Assembly (NCBI GenBank): GCA_013398295.1
Contig: VZSF01008484.1
Span: 1-64,000, forward strand
Direction of reading: 5' to 3'
DNA from: Chionis minor
Lineage: Eukaryota; Chordata; Aves; Charadriiformes; Chionididae
DNA length: 64,000 nucleotides
Both the position numbers and the translations under genes were made by a program. Within the stretch, counting starts at the first letter, position 1. Every line of letters starts with the position of its first letter. The notes beneath the pieces were generated by a model that saw only the letters and a program-made list of their open reading frames with translations, was not told the origin of the DNA and did not search any database. Of this stretch, positions 48,377 through 60,320 are shown one piece after another.

Positions 48377-49866
48377 TCATCATCTCTAAAATAACCCATA
48401 AACAACCAACTCCAAAATCCCCAACAAAACAAAAAAAACCTCTCAGCCCAATCATGGATCAGGCTGTCAGCTAGTGTAAACTGGGCTTGCTCCTAATAGC
48501 TGAGGAACTGGCCTGCATACATGCAAATTCACAGTTGGCTCTTCCTTTCTGCATTTATTTTGCCATCTGTGTGATGATTTTTTAAAACAGTACATGAGTC
48601 ACATCACCTTCAGCTTTGAAGGTTTTAGTGATGCACCAAAATGGTCTTTCATCTCCCCTGAATATTGGGGCCGAAGATTAAAGGCTGTCATATCTAGACT
48701 TGTTTGGCAGCTGTGGTCCGTCTTGGGGATCCATAACGCCACCAGTGCTGGGAACAAACAGTTCCTGACTGTTTTCAAAATCTATTTGTACCAGGCACTT
48801 CATCACTTTTACTTTGATATGTGTGTTCACAGAAATATATAGAACCATTTTAATAGCTTCAAGCTGTTCTAGGTTCACCTACCCTAGTAGGTACTGGCAA
48901 AATCTGAACCTATTACTTCATTAGCTGTAGTTCATGAGACCTGGATGGGTCAGAGGGCTGGAAATGAAAAATAGTGTTTTCCTTTCTTGGATACTGGTGT
49001 GAATTTGAATACAGGGTGGTCTGAGTGCTGCTGGATTACGTGAGATGAGTTTAAGGTGTCTCAGTTCAATTTCTGAGGAGCTGAAGAGTCACATCAGCCT
49101 TTACCTTTATCAGCTGCATGGAGTGGTGTACAGAATTTTCTTTCTCCTATTCTGTCTTTGACAGAAACCGTTGATCAGAATGGTGTTAAACAGTAACAAA
49201 AAAGAAGGGGGGGGGGAAGAGGGAACAGCTGTTTCCAGTGATTAGTAATGGGGTGGAAGGCAGGCAACAGTTCAGGATGTTTTCCCAGCCTGGAAAAGGT
49301 GCACAGTTTTGTTTTTTGCAGCCCTCTCTGTTGTCAGAAAAACGTGTCTCCAAATGCAGCGGCGTGGGCAGAGGCAGGCTCCGGGATGAAGCTGGGGTTG
49401 CCCCCTCTGGACACCTCCTGCAGAGGAAAGGCCTTTGCTGTGGGTGTTTGGTGACAGTGGAGAGGGAGGCAGTGACCCAAGTGAGACCCCTCCATGCCCT
49501 GCCTCCCAGTAGTAACTCAGGGGGAGTGTGGATTATAGAGTCCCTGGTTTTTAATGAGGGAGGCTGTCTCCTGCTCGCCCCTAAGAGCCAAGAACTGCTT
49601 TTGTACTGGGTCTGAACTGACACTTTCAATCCCGACTTCCACAGTCTGGCAGCTAAAATCCCTTTACAAACTTTGCAAATAGACCGTAATTCCTGCATGA
49701 AACTAGACTGATGCAGCTACCTCTGAAGGACATTTTTGAGAGTGGCACTTGAGCACAAGCAGTCAATATTTGTACATTACAGCATTAAGCTGTTCTCAGT
49801 AGAAGAATAATTATCAGTTAATACACTACAGCTTGGGAGTGGGAAGTCAAATACTTTTTGCCTGCT
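48377..49866. other. Unique non-coding sequence downstream of CR1
   Basis: No gene recognised. 48385-48440 is A/C-rich (aaaatccccaacaaaacaaa). Ten G lie at 49207-49216. Overlapping frames on both strands at 49186-49698 (170 codons minus, 125 plus) show no known domain. Confidence 0.4.
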
Positions 49867-49975
49867 GTTACCTTAGTTACTCTGTCTATGCATTGAGGAT
49901 AAAATGAGAACCCCCTACAACAGACCTGTGGAGCTGTTGCAAGCGTTAATAAATGTTTGCAGAACTCTTTAAAGT
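49867..49975 (+). repeat. MIR-like / CORE-SINE-like ancient repeat
   Basis: The stretch has the pattern of the MIR-type 'count' segment: ttaccttagttactctgtct, gcattgaggataaaatgaga, accccctacaacagacctgt and gcgttaataaatgtttgcag. In MIR-like SINEs this corresponds to 'cctcagtttccccatctgtaaaatggggataataatacctacctcacagggttg...taaatg'. Similarity is imperfect but the blocks are in the right order. Such elements predate the split of mammals and birds or occur as related families in sauropsids. I cannot name the exact family without a library. Confidence 0.6.
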
Positions 49976-50441
49976 TTGTTGATTAAAGTAATTATGAACA
50001 TGTGAAGTGTTAAAATATTTTTGTAGACTTGGTTGTTGTGAAAAGAACTGGAATAGAAGAAGCTCGATCTCAATGTTGAGAAACTATTGAAAACAGAATT
50101 TGAAAGAGAATGGTTATATGTTAAACTGTAACCATGAGAGATTTTATATATTTAAAGAAAGGCAGATCCTGTGATATTGACACAATATGCCAGGCTTTTT
50201 TTCCACTCTGTCAAGCCAAACCACCCTATTTCCTGGTAGGGATTCTGAGAAATATACTCTTATTTTCTATTTAAGATGTGCTTTAATTATTATTACCCCA
50301 TTATAGACTGTCAGAAGTACAGACATAGATATCTCCCATAGAAGCTATTCAAGAGGCATTAGGGGGAAGAGGAGTTTACAAATAGTTCATAAAATCTCAG
50401 AATTAGACACAGAACACCCCTTCTCCTGCCCTGTTTGTCTC

Positions 50442-50457
50442 TTTTTTTTTTTTTTTT
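50442..50457. repeat. Poly-T run
   Basis: Sixteen T next to the ancient repeat at 50474. It could be the reverse-complemented tail of a retroposed sequence, but no body is visible. Confidence 0.9.
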
Positions 50458-50473
50458 CCTTTTTATATTACAA

Positions 50474-50577
50474 GCTAGGCAGTGACTGTCTACCTCCTTG
50501 TGGATGTATAGTGCCCAAAGAGCCCCATTCTTGGCTTCTTGGCAGTGCTGTATTAAAAATGTTTCATAATAATAAAG
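50474..50577 (+). repeat. Ancient amniote interspersed repeat ('actgtct...tagtgcc' type)
   Basis: The sequence reads gctaggcagtgactgtctac, tggatgtatagtgcccaaag, agccccattcttggcttctt, then ends in cataataataaagc. This matches in order the reptile/bird repeat whose consensus contains a 'gcagggactgtct' block, 'tgtacagtgcctagcacaat', 'ggggccctgatctcggttgg' and a terminal (ATA)n or (AAT)n tract. I recognise the pattern but not a certain name. It lies about 500 bases downstream of the MIR-like remnant at 49867, with a 16-base poly-T run (50442-50457) just before it. Confidence 0.65.
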
Positions 50578-53500
50578 CTTGCAGTGTTAATGGTAAGGCG
50601 AGAAGACCTGACGTTTCTAGACTAGAATTGGCTAGTATCCTCCTCTGCAGTAGCCAGTGGTAACAGAGACCCTGTGCCAAGTTGTAGCATCACTTACACC
50701 CAGACAGCCTTCGGACTGTAAGGGACAGTAGACTGGGTGATGTAGCTCTAATATCACCAAACTGGAAAAAAAATGAAGCCAGGCAGTTGATTTTTATAAT
50801 ACCATCTATATTCTTTTTATTGAGAGACTAGATTTAATAAATCCTTAATGGTCTGTTTAGAAAAATCCAAGCCAAGTCACAAACTTAGGAGGACGGGTGT
50901 GGGCAGAGATGTTAACAGAACAAAGTGGCTGTCTGAGTTGGCCAAATAGACTTATGCAATTATATCTAAGAGTGGAGCTACCTACGTAAGTGAAAAATGA
51001 AGAGTATTTCTGTCACCCATGACTTGCTGCAGAAATCAAAGCAGGGAAGCTCACTTAGGATTACATGCAAGAAACCCCAAAGTCTGGCATGTTCCAAGAA
51101 GTTCAAATACACTCTGTCCTGACTCCTGGGAATTGAAGGAAACATCTTAGGTGGTTTGCATGTCATGCCAGACAGACCTACCAACTGAAAAGAGGACTAC
51201 TCCCTGCCACGTGGAGAGGCAAATTATCAGGGGAAAAAAATCTGTAGTCAAGGTATCTTAGAAGGTCTTTTTAGCCAGAATGATGGTGATACGAGTGCTG
51301 TTGTCAAACTAGAGGGGACCTTGGGAAGGCAGATCCCAAACACGTGATGAGGGACGTGTGTCTAAATAGAGAGGAGCCTTGCACAAGTCAGTCTGGCAAA
51401 AATACACCCTGGAGAAAGGTGGCATTACCCATACTTGTATGTTGCAACAGAGGGTGTCCTATGAAATCGTAATAGTGTCCTAGAAACACTGTAAGAGCAT
51501 TCTAGGGCTTTCCACAATGAACTTCTGTCCCATGAACCTCACCTTACTAAAGAAATCTGTGTTATTGTTTATTGTCCTTCGTTGGTTCATTTCTGAAGAT
51601 ACATCCTTCTCCATTGGCTGCTGTTTTGGTACAAAAGCAATCAGTGATGTCTTTGTCTGGGTATCATGCAGATCAGGTTAATGACATGTAAAGAAGCCTA
51701 TTGAGAGCTGCCTAAGATTTGCTTGCTCATAGATTTCCACTCGTTTACAAAACCGTGGTTTTATTCTTATTCCTTAAACCATTGTGGACATTGTAAAATA
51801 TATGGAGGGTGGCTCATAAGTTGTAGTACTAGTCAGCACCTTACTGACATCAGCTAATCAAGGAGGCTCGGTTGAAAAATACGGCACAAGAAAACTGAAT
51901 GAGATTCTAGGTTGATTTATTTCAATAAAAAATGGCTGAGGTATATAAACTTAAATGTTGATTATATATCAAATATCCTTAAATGCAAACACATAATCTC
52001 TAGGAAATACCCAAAATATACCATAAGGGAGGATAAGAAACAATAAATCTAAGATTTACTAGGCTGTGGAATTATCTTCTAAGGAAAGTAGGGAACTTCC
52101 CCATGATACTAAAATGAAGAAAGAAAAAATAAAAGCTATGACATACCTAGGTGGAATACACATGCAGTGACAGATGGGTAAGTCAGAGATTCCTAAGATA
52201 CCTGTGAATTTTTTCCATCATGAACAACTTTAGCCAGTAAAGCAAGTTTTAAGCTTGGATGAAGGGTGAAGTTTTGAAACTTGGAGTCTGTGGGGGTGTG
52301 ATTCACCTGACCAAATACAGAGATCTCCATCTGTGCTCACTGTCTAGACTGCCGTTAAAGTCAGCAAACGGAAAACAGGCATTTCTAGGGTATGATTTGC
52401 CTTCTCCTAAAATAGGCATCTGGGATATGTCAGGCAACTGCTTGGAGACAAAAATCCAAAGATGACTTAGCAGTATGGAAATTTGTGAGCCAGAAAATTG
52501 TGTTCTGTAACTCGGAACTCAGTTCTAAAAAGTAAGTTTTTTTTTTCCCAATACCTACATTAAGAGCCGTAAAACATGAGGCTTCACAACCACAAGCTGA
52601 CCTGAACTGAAAGCCCTGGCTGAGGACTTCATCAGAGGGTAGCTGTTCCCTACAGGTCTGAGTGGTTTCCTGCACACTGTGATGGGAGCCGTGGTGCAGC
52701 TGGCCCATCTCTTACACCATTTTGAAAAACCTCCTCCTGCAGGGTAATCTGCTCTTCAGTGATCACTTTGCATCTGATTTTTACTGATTCCTTCCTACAG
52801 AAAGTGTTATCCCAGTCTGTCAAAATCAGCCAGAGGAGGGCACTTTTGAGCTATGGGAGACCTCCTGGCCAGTGGGGCCGAAGGTGCTGCTTGTCCCACT
52901 AGTTTCATTTGCTGGACATTTCCTTAAAATTCTCCAGCAGTAGGCTTGGTTCAGTGTCTGTCCCCTGGTGATGATGGGCCCCTTTCCCTTTCAGACCTTT
53001 CATCCTGTTGGTTCGCCAGTTGCAGTTATGTCTGTTAGGAGGTGACAAGAGCCATGATGGACCTTCGCTGCAGAGTTTGGGTGTGGATGAAGATGTTGGG
53101 TGCCTCACTTGCAGGCTCTAGTTGCCGGGAGTGGGTCCTGGAGGAGATGGCTGGGCTACCAGATGTCCTGGGATACGTAAGTGCTAGCGAACTAAACAGG
53201 GCAACACACTTGAGGACTGCCACACAACTGACTGTTTCAGAGGTAACACCCTAGTGGAAAACTTACAGCCTGGGCCAGTTGTCTCTCTGCTAGATGATGG
53301 CCAGGCATGTCTGGAGATAGCATGGCCAAGGACTGTTCTCAATAGGCAGTATTTCCAAGATGTACTCTTTTGGTAAGGAAGAACATTTATCTCTGTGGAC
53401 ATGGGTGGTGCCATGCCAGTTAGCCCCAGCGCCAGAAAGCAGATCCTGGCCTTTATAAGTTAGCAATAATATGGGGGTTGTCTTGATAACCATTAACTTG

Positions 53501-55690
53501 TGTTGGTTTGAAAGTGTGGGCCCTGTCATGCCAAGTGCTTTGCTTCATTTGGGACACTCTTCCCTTGAAAAGGTCAGGCCAATAGATTGCATAGCAGCAA
53601 AGTTGGAGATCTGCTTAGCAGCCGTTCCTGCAGAGAAGTATTTTCAGGGAAAGTATTTAAAACATTAGCAGTGGGGGGTGGGGTGGAAATTGCAGGGAAA
53701 GTAAAATCCGTACGCATTGTACATATGTTTGCTTTAAAGAGCGGGTGACCCCTGCTGAGTTTCTTGGCACTGAAAGCCAGGCCAATGAGGACATCACCAG
53801 ATGGGTTCATTACCAAGGCATTTTCATTATCACCCCTCGGGGCCAGCCCCTCATCGTCTTCCTGGTCAGAGCATGGGAAGGAACACTCTGTTCCGAATCC
53901 ACAGGGGTATGAAAACACAGGGGGAAGTGCTTGTTCCTGGGACAAGAAAAGCCATGGTGACTGATCACGCCATACAAGTTCACGTGAGAAGCTGCAGGCC
54001 AGTTTGCTGGTCCTACAGCCTCCTTCTCTCAGTCTATATATGTAAGTACATGAAAGTTCAAATGCGCTGTTAAGATCCAGTAAGTGCCAGTGGAAATCTG
54101 GTTCATCTCAGATGAGGCTCCCCTGGCATGACCCTATCAGTACATTAATTCCAGTGGAGCTCACTGGAACTTGTACAAAGACAACATGAGCAGACAGAAC
54201 ATAAGCAAACCGAGTAAATCTTGGTTAATCCAACCTGAAGGAATTCCCTACTGAAAATGGACTAATGCCTTGAGTTTGTTCTGACTTATTTTGCAATGTT
54301 AGTTCTCCGAAAGCAGCAAAATGATAATTTTCAACACTTGGACTTCTTTAAAAACTACATTTACAGAAACAAAGACATTAAGTTAAACTGTTAAGGCTTT
54401 AGTTCTTTCCCAGAGAATTGCTATGCATTATGCATGCTGTTATCTTTCCTAAAACTTATCAGTTGCAAACAAATGCATCGGTAAAAGTCTTTGCCTCCCT
54501 TGGTCAGGCTGCAAAGGCTACATTAGTGCAAAAGATTGGTTTCTTCAGCTAGTGGTGTTCTCACTTTTTTCCTCTAAGTGTGAGTATGTGATCCCGGATT
54601 TGTAGAGGAATTGCTCTGAAATTGGACAGGATGAAGATCCACAGGTGGGATGAAGACCTGTTACTGATTTTGAGTTAGGATTTAGTGGAGTGGGTAACCC
54701 CTTTCTGCCTCAAGCAACCTCATGCGCTATGGAGAACTTGTGTGCTAGACTTGGAAGTGTGCAGGGTGGAATTTCTATCACCTCTTTCCCAATTATCATT
54801 GTTTACGCATGAAGCCACCTGTCTTCTTGGTACCTTGCCATGGTGAAAAGAAGTGTTCCTTTCTATGTTCCCAGGAGAAGAAGGCTGGTAAAAAAAGGAA
54901 GGCATTTTAACATTTATGAAGAAAAAGCAAATACATATTGCAACAGACCCGGAAGGGTCAGAATGGACTGAATGTTCCTAACCCTTTATGGTAATTTGCT
55001 CCAGTAATTTCCATCATAATTAAGAAGCTGATACCGAAGCCATTATTGCTATGAGTCAGTCATGTGAGATCTGCTGCTACAGCACACGTAGCTGCAGGCT
55101 GCCCATTTTCAGCATTTAAATGCTATTAATTTAGAAACAGTTACTGGAAATACATCTGTTAAATGTAAGGTTTGGAGTAATACAGATACACAGAGCTGAT
55201 AATAAACCTCAGCTGTGGGGAAATGAGGGAGTTTTATGCACTCCTTAGGTATCTGTATCCACCTTTGCCCCCAGGAGTATGTCAGAGTAATCTTGAGGGA
55301 TTTTTCTAGGATGGTGCATCTTGGCTGTTTCCCTCCTGCTGGCTCAGCCTTTCCTATGGTGTGGATGTGAGGGAGCAAGTCGGTGTTCAGCTTGGTGAAG
55401 GCAGATGTAGCAAAGGTCACCTCTTTCCCATGCTTATTATCTGTCCAAACAAGCGTTGCTATCTCCTGCCCATGTTGACTTCCATGAGGGCTGTTGGATA
55501 CTGAGTGCTTCTGAAAAGCAAGTGCCAAACTAGGAACACAGATTTTACATGTTTTCCCTTTGAGTATCACGGAGCTGTTATTGGGCAGATGGTTGATATG
55601 AACAGGTTTCAGCCCTGGAATTGTTCAAGAAGAGTTGTTCCCTTGAAAATTTCCTAGTCATTCTTTCTGATCCATGGTAAGATGACTGCT
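50578..55690. other. Unique non-coding sequence
   Basis: No gene recognised. 54240-54480 is A+T-rich, repeat-free and contains ATGCATTATGCAT (54423-54435), a candidate conserved non-coding block. 54140-54175 (ttaattccagtggagctcac) faintly recalls the 'ttgacttcagtggagctac' repeat motif. Minus-strand frames at 53574-53945 (123 codons) and 55109-55570 (153 codons) have no recognised family. Confidence 0.35.
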
Positions 55691-55708
55691 CCCCCCCCCC
55701 CCCCCCGN
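55691..55708. repeat. Poly-C run with an undetermined base
   Basis: Sixteen C (55691-55706), then g and n (55708). Such G/C homopolymers in bird genomes are hard to sequence; the true run length is uncertain and the n suggests a consensus or assembly problem here. Confidence 0.9.
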
Positions 55709-58700
55709 TGGGGGAATAGGAAATACTAAATAACGGGTAATCTGGTTCAACTGTCAGCTCCCTTCGCAGATCAAGTTACTGGTAAGAAGGATGGTAATTA
55801 GCCTGTGAAACACCCGTTAGAATGAATGTTCATGAACAGCAGGATAACGGGAGCACGGACATGTCTGGAATTTGGATAGTGCTCAATACGTGCAACATTG
55901 GATCATCCTTCTCTGCAAGACACTGCTTTGATTCCTCCTGCTCGGGACAGGTGTTTGCCAGATTTGTTGTGTGATGTGCACCACAGGGAGCAGTGAATCT
56001 CCCTGCCTTTGTGTGACTCTTTCTTTTCCAGAGCGGTCACCAGGCCTGAATGAACAGCATCGTGCTGATGGCTTCCAGAGCAACAGGATGTGTTTCACCA
56101 GTCTTGCTAGCATGTGAGGGTCTGGCTTTCTGCTATGTCATTTTATATTCTCCTTGAAAATAATTAATTTTCTCAATTTATATTGAAAGGGGACAGAAAA
56201 TAACTCAAGAAAAGGTCAGTCCTGTGTTCCTGATGATTAAGGTCGACACCGATTTGCTTTTGGAAAGCTATGGGAAGGTGCTATTCAGATCAGATTTCTG
56301 GTGTAGAAGTGCCCGGTCAGGTGCAGTGTCTGGGGTAGATGTTCTTGTGGCTACTGTACAGGAGCAGGAGTTGTGAGATCTAGCTTCTGGTTCAGATCTC
56401 TGAATATAAAATGAATCAGAAAAATTAGTGGTGCTTTTTTGGCATGCATGCTGTAGAAAGATGTATATGCAGTGTGCTTTGAGTTCCTGTGTCAACAATC
56501 TACACTGCAAATACTGTTAGGTGGGTGTTTTCCGCTGTCACATTGTAAGACCTGACACCACTGGATCATTTTAGTACCAGCCAGATGCCAGAAGGCAAGT
56601 ACTTCTCTTTGTAAGCTGGGTCACATTTTAAAAAAAGAACTTAATAGTAACAGTATGATATATTTGGGATGTATCTGTGAGTGAGATTGCTTTGATAGGT
56701 CCTCTGTTGGGAAAGATGTTCTTTGGTCAGCTGCAACAGTTGGTCCTGCTTGCCCTTGGCATCCTGTGCTGTGAACACAGGAGCTCTGTGGATATTTTTT
56801 GAATCATATCCCTGAGGTCAATTGTGTATGTACCCCAAAATGTAACAAATCCATTCCTACATCCACAGTGAATAAAGCACGTAATGGCGTTCCTGCCCTG
56901 GACACAGCATATATTGATGCAAAGAGTACTTCTCCACTTCAGGATTTGCAGCCCCAGCACGTGCTGCCTGTGAGAGCGTTTGCTGCAGCGCATTCATCCC
57001 TCACTGTGCAGAGAATCTCAAATATCTTTTTGGATGGCTGGGGAAGAGCACAGAAGTGTAATCATTTGCTCTGACAGCAAATGCAGGATATTATAAGAAG
57101 CTTTTGCAGTATGACTCAGGAGCAAGAATTACAGCGTGCTGTCTAGTAAGAATTCTAAAGTTCCTATAACTGAGTTTTTTCCATTTTATGACTTACCAAC
57201 AGCCAAGGTTGACCTATTAGCCTGTGTTATGGCTAAAGAAACAGCCACAGAGTTATGCAGCAACACAGTTTAATATTAGTCTTGAAGCTAAGCCCAAGCA
57301 GAAGTTGACAATATAATCTGAGTTGATGGTGACTATATAAGAGGAAGAAATAACCTGAGAAGACTTGCTTTCACAGCTGGGGACATGAATGATCTGTAAA
57401 TCTCAATTTTCCCTTTCTCTGGGTACAGAAGCTCAAGACGAAAAGAAAATGTTAAAAAAATTGAGAAATTCTTTCATGCAAGGATCTTGGCTAACTCACA
57501 AATAGATGTGTGCTACTGATAAATATTTCAGATTTTTCATAGCTGATCTGAAAATTCAGAGGAAAAAGGTCTTGATTTTGAATTGAGCAGGCAAGCAGGC
57601 AGGATAAAAAAACCCCGAACTAACTCTAGAATTGAAATGACTTCACTTCAGGTCAAACAAAAGATGATGTTTAACCCAGATGTTGTACTTTGTTCAAACT
57701 TCAGAGTGTTTCAAAAACATAGGGAAGTAATTTTAAAAATTACCAATATGACTGATTTAGAAAATCTAAATGTTTTTGATTTTTTTCTGGGTGTGGTTTT
57801 TCCCCCCCCCTTTGGGATGTATATTTTCCAATGGAAGCAATTTGCTAGAATCAGTAAACATCCAGACAACCTACCACTGCCTGTTTCGTTTTCCATCAAC
57901 TAAAGGATTTTGCCCAGTTCCGCTTCCGAACCTCTCCCCCAGGCAGTGGCAGAGACCCTCACCATCGTGGGCTAACGCTGGGCAGCTCTGAGAAGAGCCA
58001 TTTGCTATCCTGGCATGAAGAGCTGGATAATCTCACTTGAGTGAGACACGTAAATGAAGGCTATGGTGAACCATTCGGATTTAGAGGAACGACCCCCAGA
58101 AATGGCTGTTTTGGGCAGAGCTGTACACGGCGGCTTGTGGCTCTTGCTGTGGAGCCACGGCAGCAATAGGAGTTCTGGCTTACAGGAGCCGCTAATGGAA
58201 CAAAAAGTTCCCTCTGTCCCTGGCGTGGATTGAGATATGGCCGGGCGGTGAGCTATTGACCCAGCACAGGATGTCTGTGGGATGGGAGGGAGCTTTTTTG
58301 GACAAGAACTTTGAGAAATTCTGCAGGAAAAATTTCTGCAAACAACTGTATTTAATCTTGGTTTATGCTCAGATGTAGATGCTCGTGGTTTGTGAAGTTT
58401 GTTCAGGACGGGGTCAGTCGTGCAACTTCATCATGATGGACATGGAGGCATCTTACTCCTTTACATAAAAAAGAATCGAATGGGGCAAAATAGCTTTCTG
58501 CTGCCAGTGGAAGTGAACTCTGAGCACTGGCTAGCCTCAGGTTGCGGTAGGTTCAATAATAATAAATGTGTGCATTTTATGCTCCCAGTAATAACCCAAT
58601 TACAGACACTTTGAAAGGAGATAGTGCTTGATCTTTTTGTTGAAAAGTTGTCCAAAATACAGAAACTAAGAGAAGAGAGAAAAGAAGAAATTCTTTGGAG

Positions 58701-60274
58701 CTCACATCATTAATAATGTTTGGACTGAGCAAACAGACCTCGGTTCAATAGGTTCTGACTCTCCTTTATACCACTGATGGAAGGATTAGAGAAGTACAAC
58801 TAAGAAATTCTGCACACACAAACTTTTTTAGTTCTTTTTTTTTCCCCTTATCTTGCCACTAAAGTATATAAAACATTTGTTAAAAGCCTCTGAAGCTATT
58901 AGGACCCCGCTGGCTAAAATTATTGGAAAAAGAAGGCTTGCAGTTTTGAGGGCTACCCCCATCTGTAAGATCCCACCCTGGAGACACTATTTATGCATTA
59001 CTCACACAGTTTTAAGTTTTTAAGTCTTTCTTTTCTATGTGTGTGTATCTCCAAAAAGTTAATCCCTGGAAGAGGATCCAACTTACCCCAAACTTGTGTT
59101 AGCGGCTGAAGCTTCGATCTCCTGAATTGGGCCTACACCTACCAACACTGAATGAGATTTATGAAAAAAATAACAGCAAGGTAGTACTGCAGGATGAGAA
59201 ATAATTTTATCGTATATGAGAAATACAGGATTAGGTCTGAGTAAGAAATTCTAGTAGTCATGGTTGAAAATCTTGGGACAAGAAATGTGCTGAGAAGGAT
59301 CTGAAAGATAGTGGGGTATTCAAGGTAACCATTAAGATACGTTTATGCTATACCTGTAAGAACAGAGTGAACTGTAATTTAGATGCATAATTTCTGGTTT
59401 TGACTAGAATGGTGGGTGAAGGAGCTCTGATCTCTGGACTGATCAAACCTGTATTTTCCCTTTTAAAGGCTGGTATGACAGACTTGTGGTCAGACCCGTG
59501 CCCACTGTTGGCTTCCTTGATAAGACTTACAGTTAGAGAAAGCCCAGCCACTTCTGGGACAAAAAAAATGCAGGGGACAAAGGACCAAGGAACACCAGAG
59601 AAGAAGCAAACAGTAAGGAGATGGGATTGGGTAGCTTAAGGATTGTAGGAAAGAGACAACAGAGGAGGATAGGAAGGAGAGAAGAGTTACTTGTTAAGTG
59701 TTCTCTTTTGTTTAAAAAACCACCAAACAGACAGAAGGCTTCTGGTTGGGCTAGCAAGCTCCAGAGATCTATAGTCTAATAGGTGACTCCAGAAGAAGAC
59801 ATGCTACTTGCTTTACTTAGAATGGAGTGAGAGACAGATGATGAGAAAGAAAAATCCATACGGTGCAATAGAAAAAAAAAGAAAGCAACCCTCAGCGTGG
59901 AAGAACCATGCTGGGAAAAATATGAACAACTCATAAGGATGTTGCTGTTATTTGTTCCAGTACTTAATATTCTAGACAAAGAGGGCTGTTCTCTGTATTT
60001 CTTTGTGTGACCTTATTGTGTATTTGGATATATTTGCTGGTGACCTGGAGTTTTGGATAGGCATTGGCTGGAAAATTTTTCCTTACAGAGATTATTTTCC
60101 TCTTTCATAATAGGAGAAATTTAACTCTTCTAAGAAAGGACAACTGGGGCCTTATTTCTGTGATAATGCCAATAATAATAGTTACTATTTTCTTGTCCAA
60201 ACATTCTTTCAACACAAATGACATTTTGTACAAAATGTATTTTTTTCCAAAAATATTTAAATTCTTTTCTAAAT
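55709..60274. other. Unique non-coding sequence
   Basis: No gene recognised. Nine C at 57802-57810; T-rich run at 58837-58846. 57900-58260 is a little richer in CpG and has a small hairpin (GTGGCTC/GAGCCAC around 58137-58158). Short overlapping frames only. Confidence 0.4.
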
Positions 60275-60320
60275 GCAGTGGGAGTTTTGACATTGATTTA
60301 ATGGTTGCAGGCTCTTGAGG
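60275..60320. repeat. Old palindromic repeat remnant
   Basis: gcagtgggagttttgacatt followed by gatttaatggttgcaggctc and ttgagg matches 'tcagtgggagttttgccattgacttcaatgg...gcaggatcaggcc' well. Upstream (60120-60200) an ggggccttatttctgtgata block could belong to the same insertion, but the part in between is unrecognisable. Confidence 0.6.

Noticed and set aside
49186..49698. 170-codon minus-strand frame overlapping a 125-codon plus-strand frame
   Set aside because: GC-leaning sequence keeps both strands open; no motif or family recognised on either.
53574..53945. Minus-strand frame of 123 codons containing an acidic block and a GDVLIGLAFSA peptide that faintly recalls the GDVIIGALFS of class C receptor domains
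   Set aside because: Only a few residues match, surrounding residues do not fit the family, and no convincing acceptor or donor flanks it. Treated as chance.
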